From Pseudomonas sp. (GTDB lineage Bacteria; Pseudomonadota; Gammaproteobacteria; Pseudomonadales; Pseudomonadaceae): a stretch of 64,000 nucleotides of DNA. Under the pieces are notes generated by a model. That model had not been told where the DNA came from and ran no database searches. It was given only the letters and a program-made list of their open reading frames with translations. The DNA lies in contig NZ_JAUXMX010000062.1 of assembly GCF_030683065.1 (NCBI RefSeq), positions 62,001 through 126,000 on the forward strand. Reading direction: 5' to 3'. The position numbers and the translations under genes are program-made. This document shows positions 51,735-59,781 of the stretch, in pieces (within the stretch, counting starts at the first letter, position 1; each line of letters starts with the position of its first letter).

Positions 51735-53111
51735 TCAGATGGCTTTTGCTGTGGCGGCGACCACGGTCGCACTGCTGGCAGAATCGCCGCTGATGTAAGT
51801 CGTGCTGGCGCCGGTAAGCGCCCACTCCGGGTAGGCTTGGGCGGGTACTTCGGTAAGATCCAGGCCGCGTTCTTCGGCGTGTGCCGGGACGCGCAGAACG
51901 CCCGCTTTCTTCATTGCCAGGGAGATCAGGTAGCCCGGGATGAAGCCCAGCAGAGCCAGCACCACGGCGCCGCCAGCCTGCCCGAGGAAGTTCACCGGCG
52001 GCACGCCTTCAGCCATGTTCGGGTAGCCGGCCAGGAAGATCCCGCTGATCACGAGACCGGCGAAACCACCGAAGCCGTGCACCGCAAAGGCGCCGACGGC
52101 GTCGTCGATCTGCTGCTTGACCAGGAACTTGTGCACCAGTGGCGCGGCTGCGGCTACGCCCATGCCGATCACGTAGGCCAGCGGCGGGTAGTAGACGTCG
52201 AGACCCGGTGCGACCGAGACGATGCCGATCAGCCCGCCGGACATCATCCAGAAGGGTTCGCGGGTAGTCAGGTAGGCACCGATCAAACCACCGGCGAAGC
52301 CCATCAGGGTGTTGAAGGCGAAGGCCGAGAGGTTGGTCGGCTGGCCGTAGATGTTGGTCCACTGACCGCCGACGTTGTAGATGATGCAGCCGCCGAGGAA
52401 GCCGAAGAAGCCGACGATCACCAGCATCAGGCCGATTACGCTCATCGGCATGCTGTGGCCGACGATGGGGTTGGCGCTGCCGTTCGCGTTGAAACGGCCG
52501 ATGCGTGCGCCGACGTTGATGACCACGCCGAGGGTGAAGAAACCGGCGATGGTGTGTACGCAGCCGGCGGCGCCGACGTCATGGAAGCCCCATTGGGTGG
52601 TCAGCCAGCCGCTCGGGTGCCAGCTCCAGGCTGCGCCGAGAATCCACACGCCGGAACCGAGAATGATTGCCAGAATAATGAAGGCGCTCATGCGTGTGCG
52701 CTCGATAAGCGCCCCGGACATGATCGAGGCTGTCGTGGCGGCGAACAGCGCGAACGCACCCCAGAAGATCCCGGTGGCGTTGTCCTCGACGTTCGGGCCC
52801 ATAGCTCCGCTCCACGGCAGGCTTGCCGCAGCGGCTTCCATGTCGAGGGTGAAGCCAGCGGAGAAGCCGTTGTAAATGAACCAGCCGAAAAAGAAGAAGG
52901 TGGGCACGATAAAGGCGAACGCGAGGATGTTTTTCACCCCGGCAGTCAGCACGTTTTTCAGACGCGAGGCGCCGATCTCATAGGACAGAAAACCGGCGTG
53001 GATGATCATCATCAGCGCGATACACCACCAATAGAAGATTTCCATATTGATGGTGCCGGACATCTGCACGAGCGCGTTTAGCTCTTCCAGTGTGGGAGTT
53101 GCCTGTTCCAT
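51735..53111 (-). CDS. Amt-family transporter (copy 2, divergent)
   Basis: A 458-residue ammonium transporter homologue without a cleaved signal sequence, with about 11 helices. The twin-His positions are in CVHTIAGFFTLGVVIN and FAVHGFGGFAGLVISGIF. The N-terminal helix FYWWCIALMMIIHAGFLSYEIGASRLKNVL differs clearly from the classical Amt signature seen in copy 1, marking a separate branch. It has a perfect sigma-54 promoter and heads an operon with a small membrane protein and a B3/B4 protein. Transport of a methylated amine instead of ammonium is possible and untested. Confidence 0.87.
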   Translation of the reverse strand: MEQATPTLEELNALVQMSGTINMEIFYWWCIALMMIIHAGFLSYEIGASRLKNVLTAGVKNILAFAFIVPTFFFFGWFIYNGFSAGFTLDMEAAAASLPWSGAMGPNVEDNATGIFWGAFALFAATTASIMSGALIERTRMSAFIILAIILGSGVWILGAAWSWHPSGWLTTQWGFHDVGAAGCVHTIAGFFTLGVVINVGARIGRFNANGSANPIVGHSMPMSVIGLMLVIVGFFGFLGGCIIYNVGGQWTNIYGQPTNLSAFAFNTLMGFAGGLIGAYLTTREPFWMMSGGLIGIVSVAPGLDVYYPPLAYVIGMGVAAAAPLVHKFLVKQQIDDAVGAFAVHGFGGFAGLVISGIFLAGYPNMAEGVPPVNFLGQAGGAVVLALLGFIPGYLISLAMKKAGVLRVPAHAEERGLDLTEVPAQAYPEWALTGASTTYISGDSASSATVVAATAKAI

Positions 53112-53215
53112 TACTAAGTCCTCGATGCAATTTTAGGAATGCGTTTTATTCGGCAGATCGAGAGGTGAAGGCATGCCCTAAGGGCTTTTTTTATTTACCG
53201 TGAGTTATAAAAAGT

Positions 53216-53228
53216 TCTCACTGAGAAT
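53216..53228. promoter_or_regulatory. Inverted repeat before amt2
   Basis: TTCTC-ACT-GAGAA, a perfect dyad 2 bp downstream of the -12 element of the amt2 promoter. It resembles the TTCC-N5-GGAA sites with one symmetrical substitution (TTCT-N5-AGAA). Confidence 0.35.
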
Positions 53229-53229
53229 T

Positions 53230-53245
53230 AGCAAAGCTTGTGCCA
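53230..53245 (-). promoter_or_regulatory. Sigma-54 promoter of the amt2 operon
   Basis: Read on the minus strand: TGGCACAAGCTTTGCT, a complete match to TGGCAC-N5-TTGCT with GG-N10-GC spacing. It lies 119 bp upstream of the amt2 start codon, leaving a leader of roughly 105 bases. Confidence 0.82.
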
Positions 53246-53356
53246 TCTATGCTTTTCCATGCGTAACAACGGCTTATTGCAAGGTTGCTGCAGATGCTTA
53301 CGGCAACGTTGCCCCGTTTCTGTTCGTTGCCGCCCGTGTGCGCCTGATCTTGGGGC

Positions 53357-54346
53357 TCAGTCGCGCTGCTGCAGCATGTTCTGGATCTGCTGCACCGACT
53401 CCTGGGTGCGCCGCGCCAGGTTGCGTACCTCATCGGCGACCACGGCGAAACCGCGACCCTGTTCGCCGGCACGGGCCGCTTCGATTGCCGCATTCAGTGC
53501 CAGCAGGTTGGTCTGGTCGGCGACGCCCTTGATCGCTCCGGCCACTTTGGCGATCTGCCCGTAGGTGTTCTGGATGCTGCTCTGCTCGCGTTCGCGCAGG
53601 GCGTCGGCGGCTTTCTCATCGCTGATGTCGCGCACTGCGCCGATCACCCGCACCAGCACGCCATTGGCATCGCGCAGGCAGCGCCCGCGCTCGCGGTACC
53701 AGGTTTCGCCGCGGGTCTTGTGGCGCATGCGGTACTCGACGACATACGCCGGTTGGCCCTTGGGGTCGGCGATGTAGTCGCCGAACACCTGCATGACAGT
53801 CTTCAGGTCGGTGGGGTTGACCACGGTAAAGAAGCTGTCCCAGCCATCGGCGAACTCCGCCTGGTTGTAGCCGATCAGGTGGCGAAACTGCTCGGACCAG
53901 CGGATCAGGTTCTTTGGGTGGTCGGCGTCGCCATTGACCACGCGCAGGTCCCAGCAACCTTCGGTGAGGGTTTGCTTGGTCAGCTCCCAGGCCTGTTCGT
54001 CCTGCTGCCAGCTCAACTGGCGAGCGGCGTTGCTGGCCAGTTCGGCGTGGCACTGTTGCAGTTGTTCGTCGAGTTGCCGGGTTTGCCGCTCGGTCGTGGC
54101 CAGTTGCTGGAGCAGTTGTTGATAGTCCGCAGGGCTGCAGGGCGGCGCTGGCGTGGCCTGGGCCTTGCGCTGCAGATGCAGCTGTTCCTGCCAGCGCTGC
54201 GTCAACTGCTCGAAGAAGCCGAGCAGCTCAGGGTGGCGCTGCAGGTTGGAATGACTGCTGATCTGCGCCGGCTGTTCGGCCAGCAGTTGGCGCAACAGCG
54301 CGCTGAGGTCACTGGCCAGCTCCTTGGACTTGTCTTTGAACCACAT
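53357..54346 (-). CDS. Soluble PAS chemoreceptor with minimal signalling tip
   Basis: A 329-residue methyl-accepting chemotaxis-type protein without membrane helices or HAMP domain. Residues 1 to 125 are helical with coiled coil, a PAS domain of the PAS_3 type spans about 130 to 240 (LIRWSEQFRHLIGYNQAEFA, GETWYRERGRCLRDANGVLV), and the last 80 residues hold only the signalling hairpin tip (KGVADQTNLLALNAAIEAAR, GFAVVADEVRNLARRTQ). Most methylation helices are absent. It follows tdm after 90 bp on the same strand with an AGGAG site, so it may be co-expressed with tmm-tdm and sense a cytoplasmic signal of amine metabolism. Confidence 0.85.
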   Translation of the reverse strand: MWFKDKSKELASDLSALLRQLLAEQPAQISSHSNLQRHPELLGFFEQLTQRWQEQLHLQRKAQATPAPPCSPADYQQLLQQLATTERQTRQLDEQLQQCHAELASNAARQLSWQQDEQAWELTKQTLTEGCWDLRVVNGDADHPKNLIRWSEQFRHLIGYNQAEFADGWDSFFTVVNPTDLKTVMQVFGDYIADPKGQPAYVVEYRMRHKTRGETWYRERGRCLRDANGVLVRVIGAVRDISDEKAADALREREQSSIQNTYGQIAKVAGAIKGVADQTNLLALNAAIEAARAGEQGRGFAVVADEVRNLARRTQESVQQIQNMLQQRD

Positions 54347-54436
54347 TGGCCACTTCTCCTCGCTGTGGTGAGATTTTTTTCACAAGCGTTGGGCGCTACA
54401 GCAGATGGCTAGCAATTATTCGGCCAGCTGCTGCGC

Positions 54437-56782
54437 TCAGCTGCGCACCCGGGTTTTCTCCGGGTCGTAGGCGCTGGTGCTGCTGCCCACCGTCGCGCCG
54501 AGGCGTTTCTGCTGACCGTCGAGTTTGCCGATTTCCACCCGGGTGCCTGGCTCGCAGTAGCCGATATCCAGTCGGCACAGGGCGATGTTCCGGCCCAGCA
54601 GCGGTGAGCGGGTAGCGCTGGTGATCACCCCGACCTGGGCCCGGCCGACACGCACGCAATCGCCGTGGTGCGCCTGCTCGTTGCCATCCAGCTGCAGGCT
54701 GACCAGTTTGCGTTGCGGGTTGGCGCTGCGCCGCAGCAGGGCCTCGCGGCCGATAAAGTCATCCTGCTTGGATTTCAGCGGGACGCAGAAGCCGATGCCG
54801 GCCTCGAACGGATCGGTCTGGTCGCAGAACTCGTAGCCGGCGAAGATCAGCCCGGCTTCGATGCGCAGGCTGTCCAGCGCCTCCAGCCCCAGCGGCACCA
54901 GGCCGAGCGGCTCACCCAGTTGCCAGAGGCGCTTCCAGACCTGCATCGCATCGTCCGGGTGGCACCAGATCTCGTAGCCCAGCTCGCCGGTGTAGCCGGT
55001 GCGCGAGACCATCAGCGGGCAGCCGTTGTAGTCGTCGAGGCGGCCGTTGAGGAAGCGGAACCAGCCCAGCTCGGTCAGTGCTGGCTGGGTGGCCGGGGTC
55101 CAGATCATCTGGCTCAGCAGTTCGCGGCTTTTCGGCCCCTGCACGGCGATGTTGTGGATCTGCTCGGAGGCCGACTTGATCCACACCTTCATGCCGAGTT
55201 TTTCCGCCTGCTCGCGCAGCCAGACGCCGGCGTAGTCTTCGCCGCAGATCCAGCGGAAGGCATCCGGGCCGAGGCGCAACAGGGTGCCGTCGTCTAGCAT
55301 GCCGCCGTGCTCATAGCACATTGCCGAGTAGACCACCTGGCCGACCGCCAGCTTGCGCACATCGCGGGTCAGGCAGTAGTTGAGCAGCGCCTCGGCGTCC
55401 GGGCCAAGCACCTCGAATTTGCGCAGCGCGCAGAGGTCCATGACCGCCACGCGTTCGCGGCAGCCGTGGTACTCCTCGATGGCGCCGAAGCCGTGGTAAT
55501 GGGTGGGCGTCCACCAGCCGCGGTAGTCGATGAAATTGCTGGTAAGGGCCGAGGTACCGGGATGAAAGGCGCTTTCGCGGGTCAATACCGGGTCGGCATC
55601 GGGCGTTTTTCGGGTGGCCATGGCGATACTGAAACGCTCCTTTGCGCTGTACACACGGATGTGGATGTCGGTGGGTTGCCAGCCGTTGGCCGGGTCGATG
55701 TCGTCCGGGCACGCGCTGCTGGCGCAGACCAGGTCGGTCATGGCGCGCAGCAGTACGTAGTCGCCGGGGCGCGACCAGGGCTCGTCGAAGGTCAACTGCT
55801 GATGGGCGTCCACCGCGCTGTTGAAGAAGAAGTTGATCGCCGACCAGCCGGGCCGTGGGGCGACCCCATGGCTGGCGAGGGCGTGGCTGAGGTTGTCGCT
55901 GCAGTTGGCGTGGCCGAAGTAGCCCTGGCTCTCGTAATAGCGGGCGGCGCAGGCCAGGCCGAAGGTGTCGTGGCGGCCGACGGTGTCGCGCACCACCTCA
56001 AGCATCGGCTGCAGGTTGCGGTCGAAGAATTTGCTGAACAGCCCCGGTCCCGGATAGGCGCTGCCATTCAGGGTGCGGGTGACAGTCGGGTCGAGGTCGA
56101 TCTCGCGCCCGTTATCCAGACCGCGACGGTCCAGGGCGACGAAGTCCGAACACTGGCGGCCGGCGACGTCGAGCACTTGGATATATTGGCCAGCGCCGAC
56201 CAGGTAGTCGCGGGCGGTGCCGGGCCGCAGGGTAAATTCGTCGACCACCTCGCCGAGTGGCGCGGGCAGTGGCGGCGCCAGCACGCTGCGCGGGTTGGCG
56301 CGCCGAATCAGCAGCTGCAACTCACTGGCGCGGGCCTGGCTGTCCACCGGGCTAGCGCCGCCGGGCGCGGCAACCAGCACCACCAGGGCGGCACTGGCGT
56401 CGAGTCTGCGGCTGTATCCCGCGGGTGACTGGGCGGCCCAGAGCGTGGCGGCATCCGGCAGGTGGCGGCAATCAATGGCCTGGCGACTCAGGCCCAGGCG
56501 CATGTGCGCCGATGCGCTGCTGCCGTTGGCCAGCAGCGCGGCAATGAAGCGCGCATCCGGATTGCCGCTCAGGCCGAGGGCGCCCAGGGCGCTGCGGCCC
56601 TGGTTGTCGAAGGCCAGCAGCTCGGCATGTTGGTCGCCCTCTACGTCGATCACGTCCAGGCAATCGCCTGGCTCCAGGGCGACCACGGTCAGCCCGCCAG
56701 GGGCCACGCGGTGGCGTTCGAGTGTCGGCGCACGGGCGAACAGCGCCGGCTCAAGTGGCCGGCTGATCACGGGTTGCAGCAT
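54437..56782 (-). CDS. tdm: Trimethylamine N-oxide demethylase (DUF1989 plus GcvT fusion)
   Basis: A 781-residue two-part enzyme with the architecture of Tdm, which splits trimethylamine N-oxide into dimethylamine and formaldehyde. Residues 1 to about 395 contain DUF1989 sequence, with Cys278, Cys294 (YFGHANCSDNLSH) and Cys358 (LVCASSACPDDIDP) spaced as expected for the zinc-binding cysteines of Tdm. From about residue 400 a GcvT-type THF-binding domain follows (CRERVAVMDLCALRKFEVLG, SRTGYTGELGYEIWC). The GcvT domain is thought to pass formaldehyde to THF. It follows tmm on the same strand, separated by 164 bp that hold a palindromic repeat. Confidence 0.9.
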   Translation of the reverse strand: MLQPVISRPLEPALFARAPTLERHRVAPGGLTVVALEPGDCLDVIDVEGDQHAELLAFDNQGRSALGALGLSGNPDARFIAALLANGSSASAHMRLGLSRQAIDCRHLPDAATLWAAQSPAGYSRRLDASAALVVLVAAPGGASPVDSQARASELQLLIRRANPRSVLAPPLPAPLGEVVDEFTLRPGTARDYLVGAGQYIQVLDVAGRQCSDFVALDRRGLDNGREIDLDPTVTRTLNGSAYPGPGLFSKFFDRNLQPMLEVVRDTVGRHDTFGLACAARYYESQGYFGHANCSDNLSHALASHGVAPRPGWSAINFFFNSAVDAHQQLTFDEPWSRPGDYVLLRAMTDLVCASSACPDDIDPANGWQPTDIHIRVYSAKERFSIAMATRKTPDADPVLTRESAFHPGTSALTSNFIDYRGWWTPTHYHGFGAIEEYHGCRERVAVMDLCALRKFEVLGPDAEALLNYCLTRDVRKLAVGQVVYSAMCYEHGGMLDDGTLLRLGPDAFRWICGEDYAGVWLREQAEKLGMKVWIKSASEQIHNIAVQGPKSRELLSQMIWTPATQPALTELGWFRFLNGRLDDYNGCPLMVSRTGYTGELGYEIWCHPDDAMQVWKRLWQLGEPLGLVPLGLEALDSLRIEAGLIFAGYEFCDQTDPFEAGIGFCVPLKSKQDDFIGREALLRRSANPQRKLVSLQLDGNEQAHHGDCVRVGRAQVGVITSATRSPLLGRNIALCRLDIGYCEPGTRVEIGKLDGQQKRLGATVGSSTSAYDPEKTRVRS

Positions 56783-56850
56783 GAAATAGCTCCGCAAGGC
56801 TGAGTTGGTGCAGGGCGAGGGCCGCCCGGGTGGCGGCCTCATGGTTGTTG

Positions 56851-56934
56851 TCGGAGCCAGGGGGGCGCCTAGTCCTTGCTGGCGATCATGCCTACGTGTC
56901 GGTGGAATCAGGGATCGCAGCAAGCTGGCTCCTG
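56851..56934. repeat. GTAGGAGC-family palindromic repeat between tmm and tdm
   Basis: Imperfect palindrome with outer arms TCGGAGCCAG / CTGGCTCCTG and an inner TTGCTGGCGATC segment answered by GATCGCAGCAA. It lies within the presumed tmm-tdm transcript. Confidence 0.6.
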
Positions 56935-56946
56935 CAGACGCAGGGC

Positions 56947-58329
56947 TTAGCCCACCGCCTTTATCGCGGGCCGGCTTTCGGTCAGCGGACTGCCGCCCAG
57001 GTAGGCCGCCAGCGAGTCGTCCAGCGCGTCCAGCCAGGGGGTGTGATGGGGCGCCGCCTGGGTGCCGGTCATCAGCGAGCGGTAGCACTTGTTGCGGTAG
57101 CCCATGATGTCTTCGTACTTGTCGTGCTTCCATTCCAGGAAGGTCTGGTTCACGGCGCCGATGTCGAAGCTCGGGTAGTCGGTGGCGTCGATCAGTTGCT
57201 GGATATAGGCGCCCTGGAACTCGAACATTTCCTGGGCGTTTTGCAACTGGTCCTCGCGAGTCCGCCAGGCCTGGTCATCGGCCAGGCGTGCGGCCTGTTC
57301 CGGCAGGGCGATACGGCCGAGGATCACGTCGCGGGCGAACCAGGCCTGGGCATCGAACATGTTGAAGCTGTACCACTGGTCCTGCATGCCGAGGTACAGC
57401 AGCTTGGGGTTGTTCTCCCAGAAGATGCCCTTGTACAGATTGAGCGGCCACAGGCGGTTGTCGGTCTTCAGTCGGAGCGACTCGGGCAGGAAGGAAAAAT
57501 GGTGCTGGTAGCCGGTGCACAGGATGATCGCGTCGACGTGCTTGTGGCTGCCATCGGCGAAGTAAGCGGTGTCGCCTTCGACCCGTTGCAGCAGCGGTTT
57601 TTCTTCCCAGTTGGCCGGCCATTTGTAGCCCATGGGCGCACTGCGGTAGCAGCTGGTGATCGAGCGCGCACCGTACTTGTAGCACTGCGAACCGATGTCT
57701 TCGGCGGAGTAGCTGCTGCCGACCACCAGTACATCCTTGCCTTTGAATTCCAGCGCATCGCGAAAGTCATGGGCATGCAGCACGCGCCCGCCGAAGCTCT
57801 CGAAACCCTGGAAATAGGGCACGTTCGGCGTGGAGAAATGGCCGCTGGCACAGATCACGTAGTCGAAGTTTTCGCTGTAGGTCAGGTCGCTGGCGTGGTC
57901 ATGCACGGTGACGCTGAACAGGCCGCTGGCCTCGTCGAACTCGACCATCCGCGCGGCGGTATTGAAGCGGATGTACTGGCGTACGCCGGCCTTTTCCACC
58001 CGGCCCTGAATGTAGTCCCAGAGCACTTCGCGCGGCGGGTAGGAGCCGATGGGGCGGCCGAAATGCTCGTCAAAGGTGTAGTCGGCGAACTCCAGGCACT
58101 CCTTGGGACCGTTGGACCACAGGTAGCGGTACATGCTGCCGTGTACCGGCTCGCCGTGCTCGTCCAGGCCGGTGCGCCAGGTGTAGTTCCACATGCCGCC
58201 CCAGTCCGCTTGTTTTTCGAAGCACACCAGCTCGGGAATCTCCGCGCCTTTGGCGGCGGCGGACTGAAAGGCACGCAGTTGGGCCAGGCCGCAGGGGCCG
58301 GCACCGATGATGGCAACACGAGTGGTCAT
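56947..58329 (-). CDS. tmm: Trimethylamine monooxygenase (bacterial FMO)
   Basis: A 460-residue flavin-containing monooxygenase of the bacterial Tmm group, oxidising trimethylamine to its N-oxide with NADPH and oxygen. FAD site VAIIGAGPCGLAQLRAF at residues 5 to 21, FMO-identifying segment FGGRVLHAHDFRDALEF, NADPH site VLVVGSSYSAEDIG, and the active-site stretch LWSNGPKECLEF with the asparagine (Asn73 here) that is conserved in bacterial FMOs. ADWGGMWNYTWRTG and YKWPANWEEKPL are typical for Tmm rather than other FMOs. The start has GGAGAACCACC upstream. Divergent from the two-component genes. Confidence 0.93.
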   Translation of the reverse strand: MTTRVAIIGAGPCGLAQLRAFQSAAAKGAEIPELVCFEKQADWGGMWNYTWRTGLDEHGEPVHGSMYRYLWSNGPKECLEFADYTFDEHFGRPIGSYPPREVLWDYIQGRVEKAGVRQYIRFNTAARMVEFDEASGLFSVTVHDHASDLTYSENFDYVICASGHFSTPNVPYFQGFESFGGRVLHAHDFRDALEFKGKDVLVVGSSYSAEDIGSQCYKYGARSITSCYRSAPMGYKWPANWEEKPLLQRVEGDTAYFADGSHKHVDAIILCTGYQHHFSFLPESLRLKTDNRLWPLNLYKGIFWENNPKLLYLGMQDQWYSFNMFDAQAWFARDVILGRIALPEQAARLADDQAWRTREDQLQNAQEMFEFQGAYIQQLIDATDYPSFDIGAVNQTFLEWKHDKYEDIMGYRNKCYRSLMTGTQAAPHHTPWLDALDDSLAAYLGGSPLTESRPAIKAVG

Positions 58330-58565
58330 GGTGGTTCTCCTCGAAGGTCTTGATGGGGTTCTGAGAAACAATCTTTCTCTGTGGGAAATAAATCAGTGGA
58401 GTCAGCCTGCAAGGAAACGCGCCTGTTGGGGATACCCTGTTGTGGGTAGTTGCTGGTAAATCCGCGTGTGCCACGGGGCGGCCAAGCCCAGCGTGCATGC
58501 GCCATGAGCAGGCAAGGCTGCCTGTTGTTGGTGCGCTTTTGCGCCTTCTAAAGTCTTGTCGAATA

Positions 58566-58580
58566 GTTCCTGTAGGGAAA
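58566..58580. promoter_or_regulatory. TTCC-N5-GGAA operator candidate between tmm and the two-component genes
   Basis: GTTCC-TGTAG-GGAAA, the same TTCC-N5-GGAA palindrome as before gmaS and dmm. It is 237 bp upstream of tmm and 95 bp upstream of the sensor kinase gene. Confidence 0.5.
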
Positions 58581-58621
58581 TTTAGTTTCTTTTGGGTGTG
58601 TTTGGTGATCTGCCATGCAAG

Positions 58622-58637
58622 GGGCATGGAACTTGCT
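58622..58637 (+). promoter_or_regulatory. Probable sigma-54 promoter of the two-component operon
   Basis: GGGCATGGAACTTGCT has TTGCT at -12 and GGCA at -24 with GG-N10-GC spacing; the first base and the C of TGGCAC differ from consensus. It lies 38 bp before the kinase start codon. Confidence 0.5.
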
Positions 58638-58674
58638 CTCAGACCCGCTAACGGCTGTGCGCGGAGGAGGGCGG

Positions 58675-59781
58675 ATGCTGATATCACTGAGTCGTAACCG
58701 CGCCTCGCTCTGGAGCGGTTGGCGCGTGCGCCGGCAAGACTGGCAGGGCGCCTTGCACAACCTGCCGTTGCGCCTGTTGCAGCAGCCGGGCAGCGATGCG
58801 CCGCTGCAACAGCTGCTGGCGCTGTTGCCGGCCGCGTTGGGCGCGCGGCATGCCGCGCTACTGTTGCCCCATGCCGGCGGCTGGCGACAGCTGGGTGCTA
58901 GCGGCGAGCTGTCGGATTGCCCGCTGCATGGCGCGGCCATGAGCCCGGCCGGTCTGGCTGGCGTGCAGCTGTGTTCGGTCTGCCAGGCCAACGGGCGCTA
59001 CCACCTGGTGTGCGGTCTGGAATTGGGCGAGGAGCGTCAGGCGCTGTTGCTGCTGGCTTACCCGCGGTTACCGGGGCGCGCGGCGCGCGCCGAACTGGCA
59101 GCAGTCGCGGTGCAACTGGCCGAGGTGCTGCGGGCCTTTAGCCAGGATCGCCAGTTGCGCCGCCGCGAGCTGGCGGCCGAACGCGGCGTACTGGCCCGCG
59201 AGCTGCACGACAGTGTGGCGCAGCAACTGGCTTATCTGCAGATTCGCGCCTGCCGTCTGCAGGCGGTATTGGCGCAGCCGGCGGCGCCTGAACAGGTCGA
59301 CGCCATGCTGGTCGATCTGCGCCAGACCCTGCAGCTCATGCACCGTCAGGTGCGCGAGCTGATCAGCACCGCGCGCCTGACCATGGACGGCTGCACCCTG
59401 CGCCAGGCGCTGGAGGCCACGGTGGAGGAGTTCGCCCGGCGCAGCAGTTGTGTGTTCGCCCTGGATAACCGTCTGGCCGACGATGCGCTGGGCAGCGAAG
59501 CCGAATTGCAGATCCTGCAGATCATCCGCGAAGCCCTGGCCAATGTGGTGCGCCACTCCCATGCGCGGCGGGTGCTGATCAGCCTGCGGGCGCAAGCGGC
59601 TGGCGGGATCGAGGTGCAGGTGCGCGACGATGGCGTCGGCATGCCCGGCGATCTGCCCAGCGATGGTCATTTCGGCCTGCGCATCATGCGTGAGCGCGCC
59701 GCCGCCATCGGTGCGCAGTTGCAGATCCTGCCGCAACAGCCGCACGGCACCTGTATCCAGCTGTGCTGGAGGCGCGTATGA
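58675..59781 (+). CDS. Soluble NarX-type sensor histidine kinase with cysteine cluster
   Basis: A 368-residue HisKA_3 kinase without a membrane helix. The N-terminal 150 residues resemble the GAF-like central module of NarX/NarQ and contain Cys82, Cys100, Cys103 and Cys113 (LCSVCQANGRYHLVCG), which could hold a metal or iron-sulfur cluster. The phosphoacceptor is His178 in LARELHDSVAQQLAYL. The ATPase domain has IIREALANVVRHSHA (N box) and VRDDGVGMPGD (G1 box). GGAGGAGGGCGG fixes the start. Its response regulator gene overlaps by 4 bp. Divergence from tmm suggests control of trimethylamine genes. Confidence 0.87.
   Translation: MLISLSRNRASLWSGWRVRRQDWQGALHNLPLRLLQQPGSDAPLQQLLALLPAALGARHAALLLPHAGGWRQLGASGELSDCPLHGAAMSPAGLAGVQLCSVCQANGRYHLVCGLELGEERQALLLLAYPRLPGRAARAELAAVAVQLAEVLRAFSQDRQLRRRELAAERGVLARELHDSVAQQLAYLQIRACRLQAVLAQPAAPEQVDAMLVDLRQTLQLMHRQVRELISTARLTMDGCTLRQALEATVEEFARRSSCVFALDNRLADDALGSEAELQILQIIREALANVVRHSHARRVLISLRAQAAGGIEVQVRDDGVGMPGDLPSDGHFGLRIMRERAAAIGAQLQILPQQPHGTCIQLCWRRV

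Noticed and set aside
53391..53410. NtrC-like GCACC / GGTGC pair upstream of amt2
   Set aside because: Spacer is 8 bp instead of 5 and the site lies within the chemoreceptor coding sequence.
58469..58484. Possible sigma-54 promoter before tmm (TGGCCG-N5-TGGCA on the minus strand)
   Set aside because: Partial consensus only, in a GC-rich stretch where such matches are frequent; kept as unproven.
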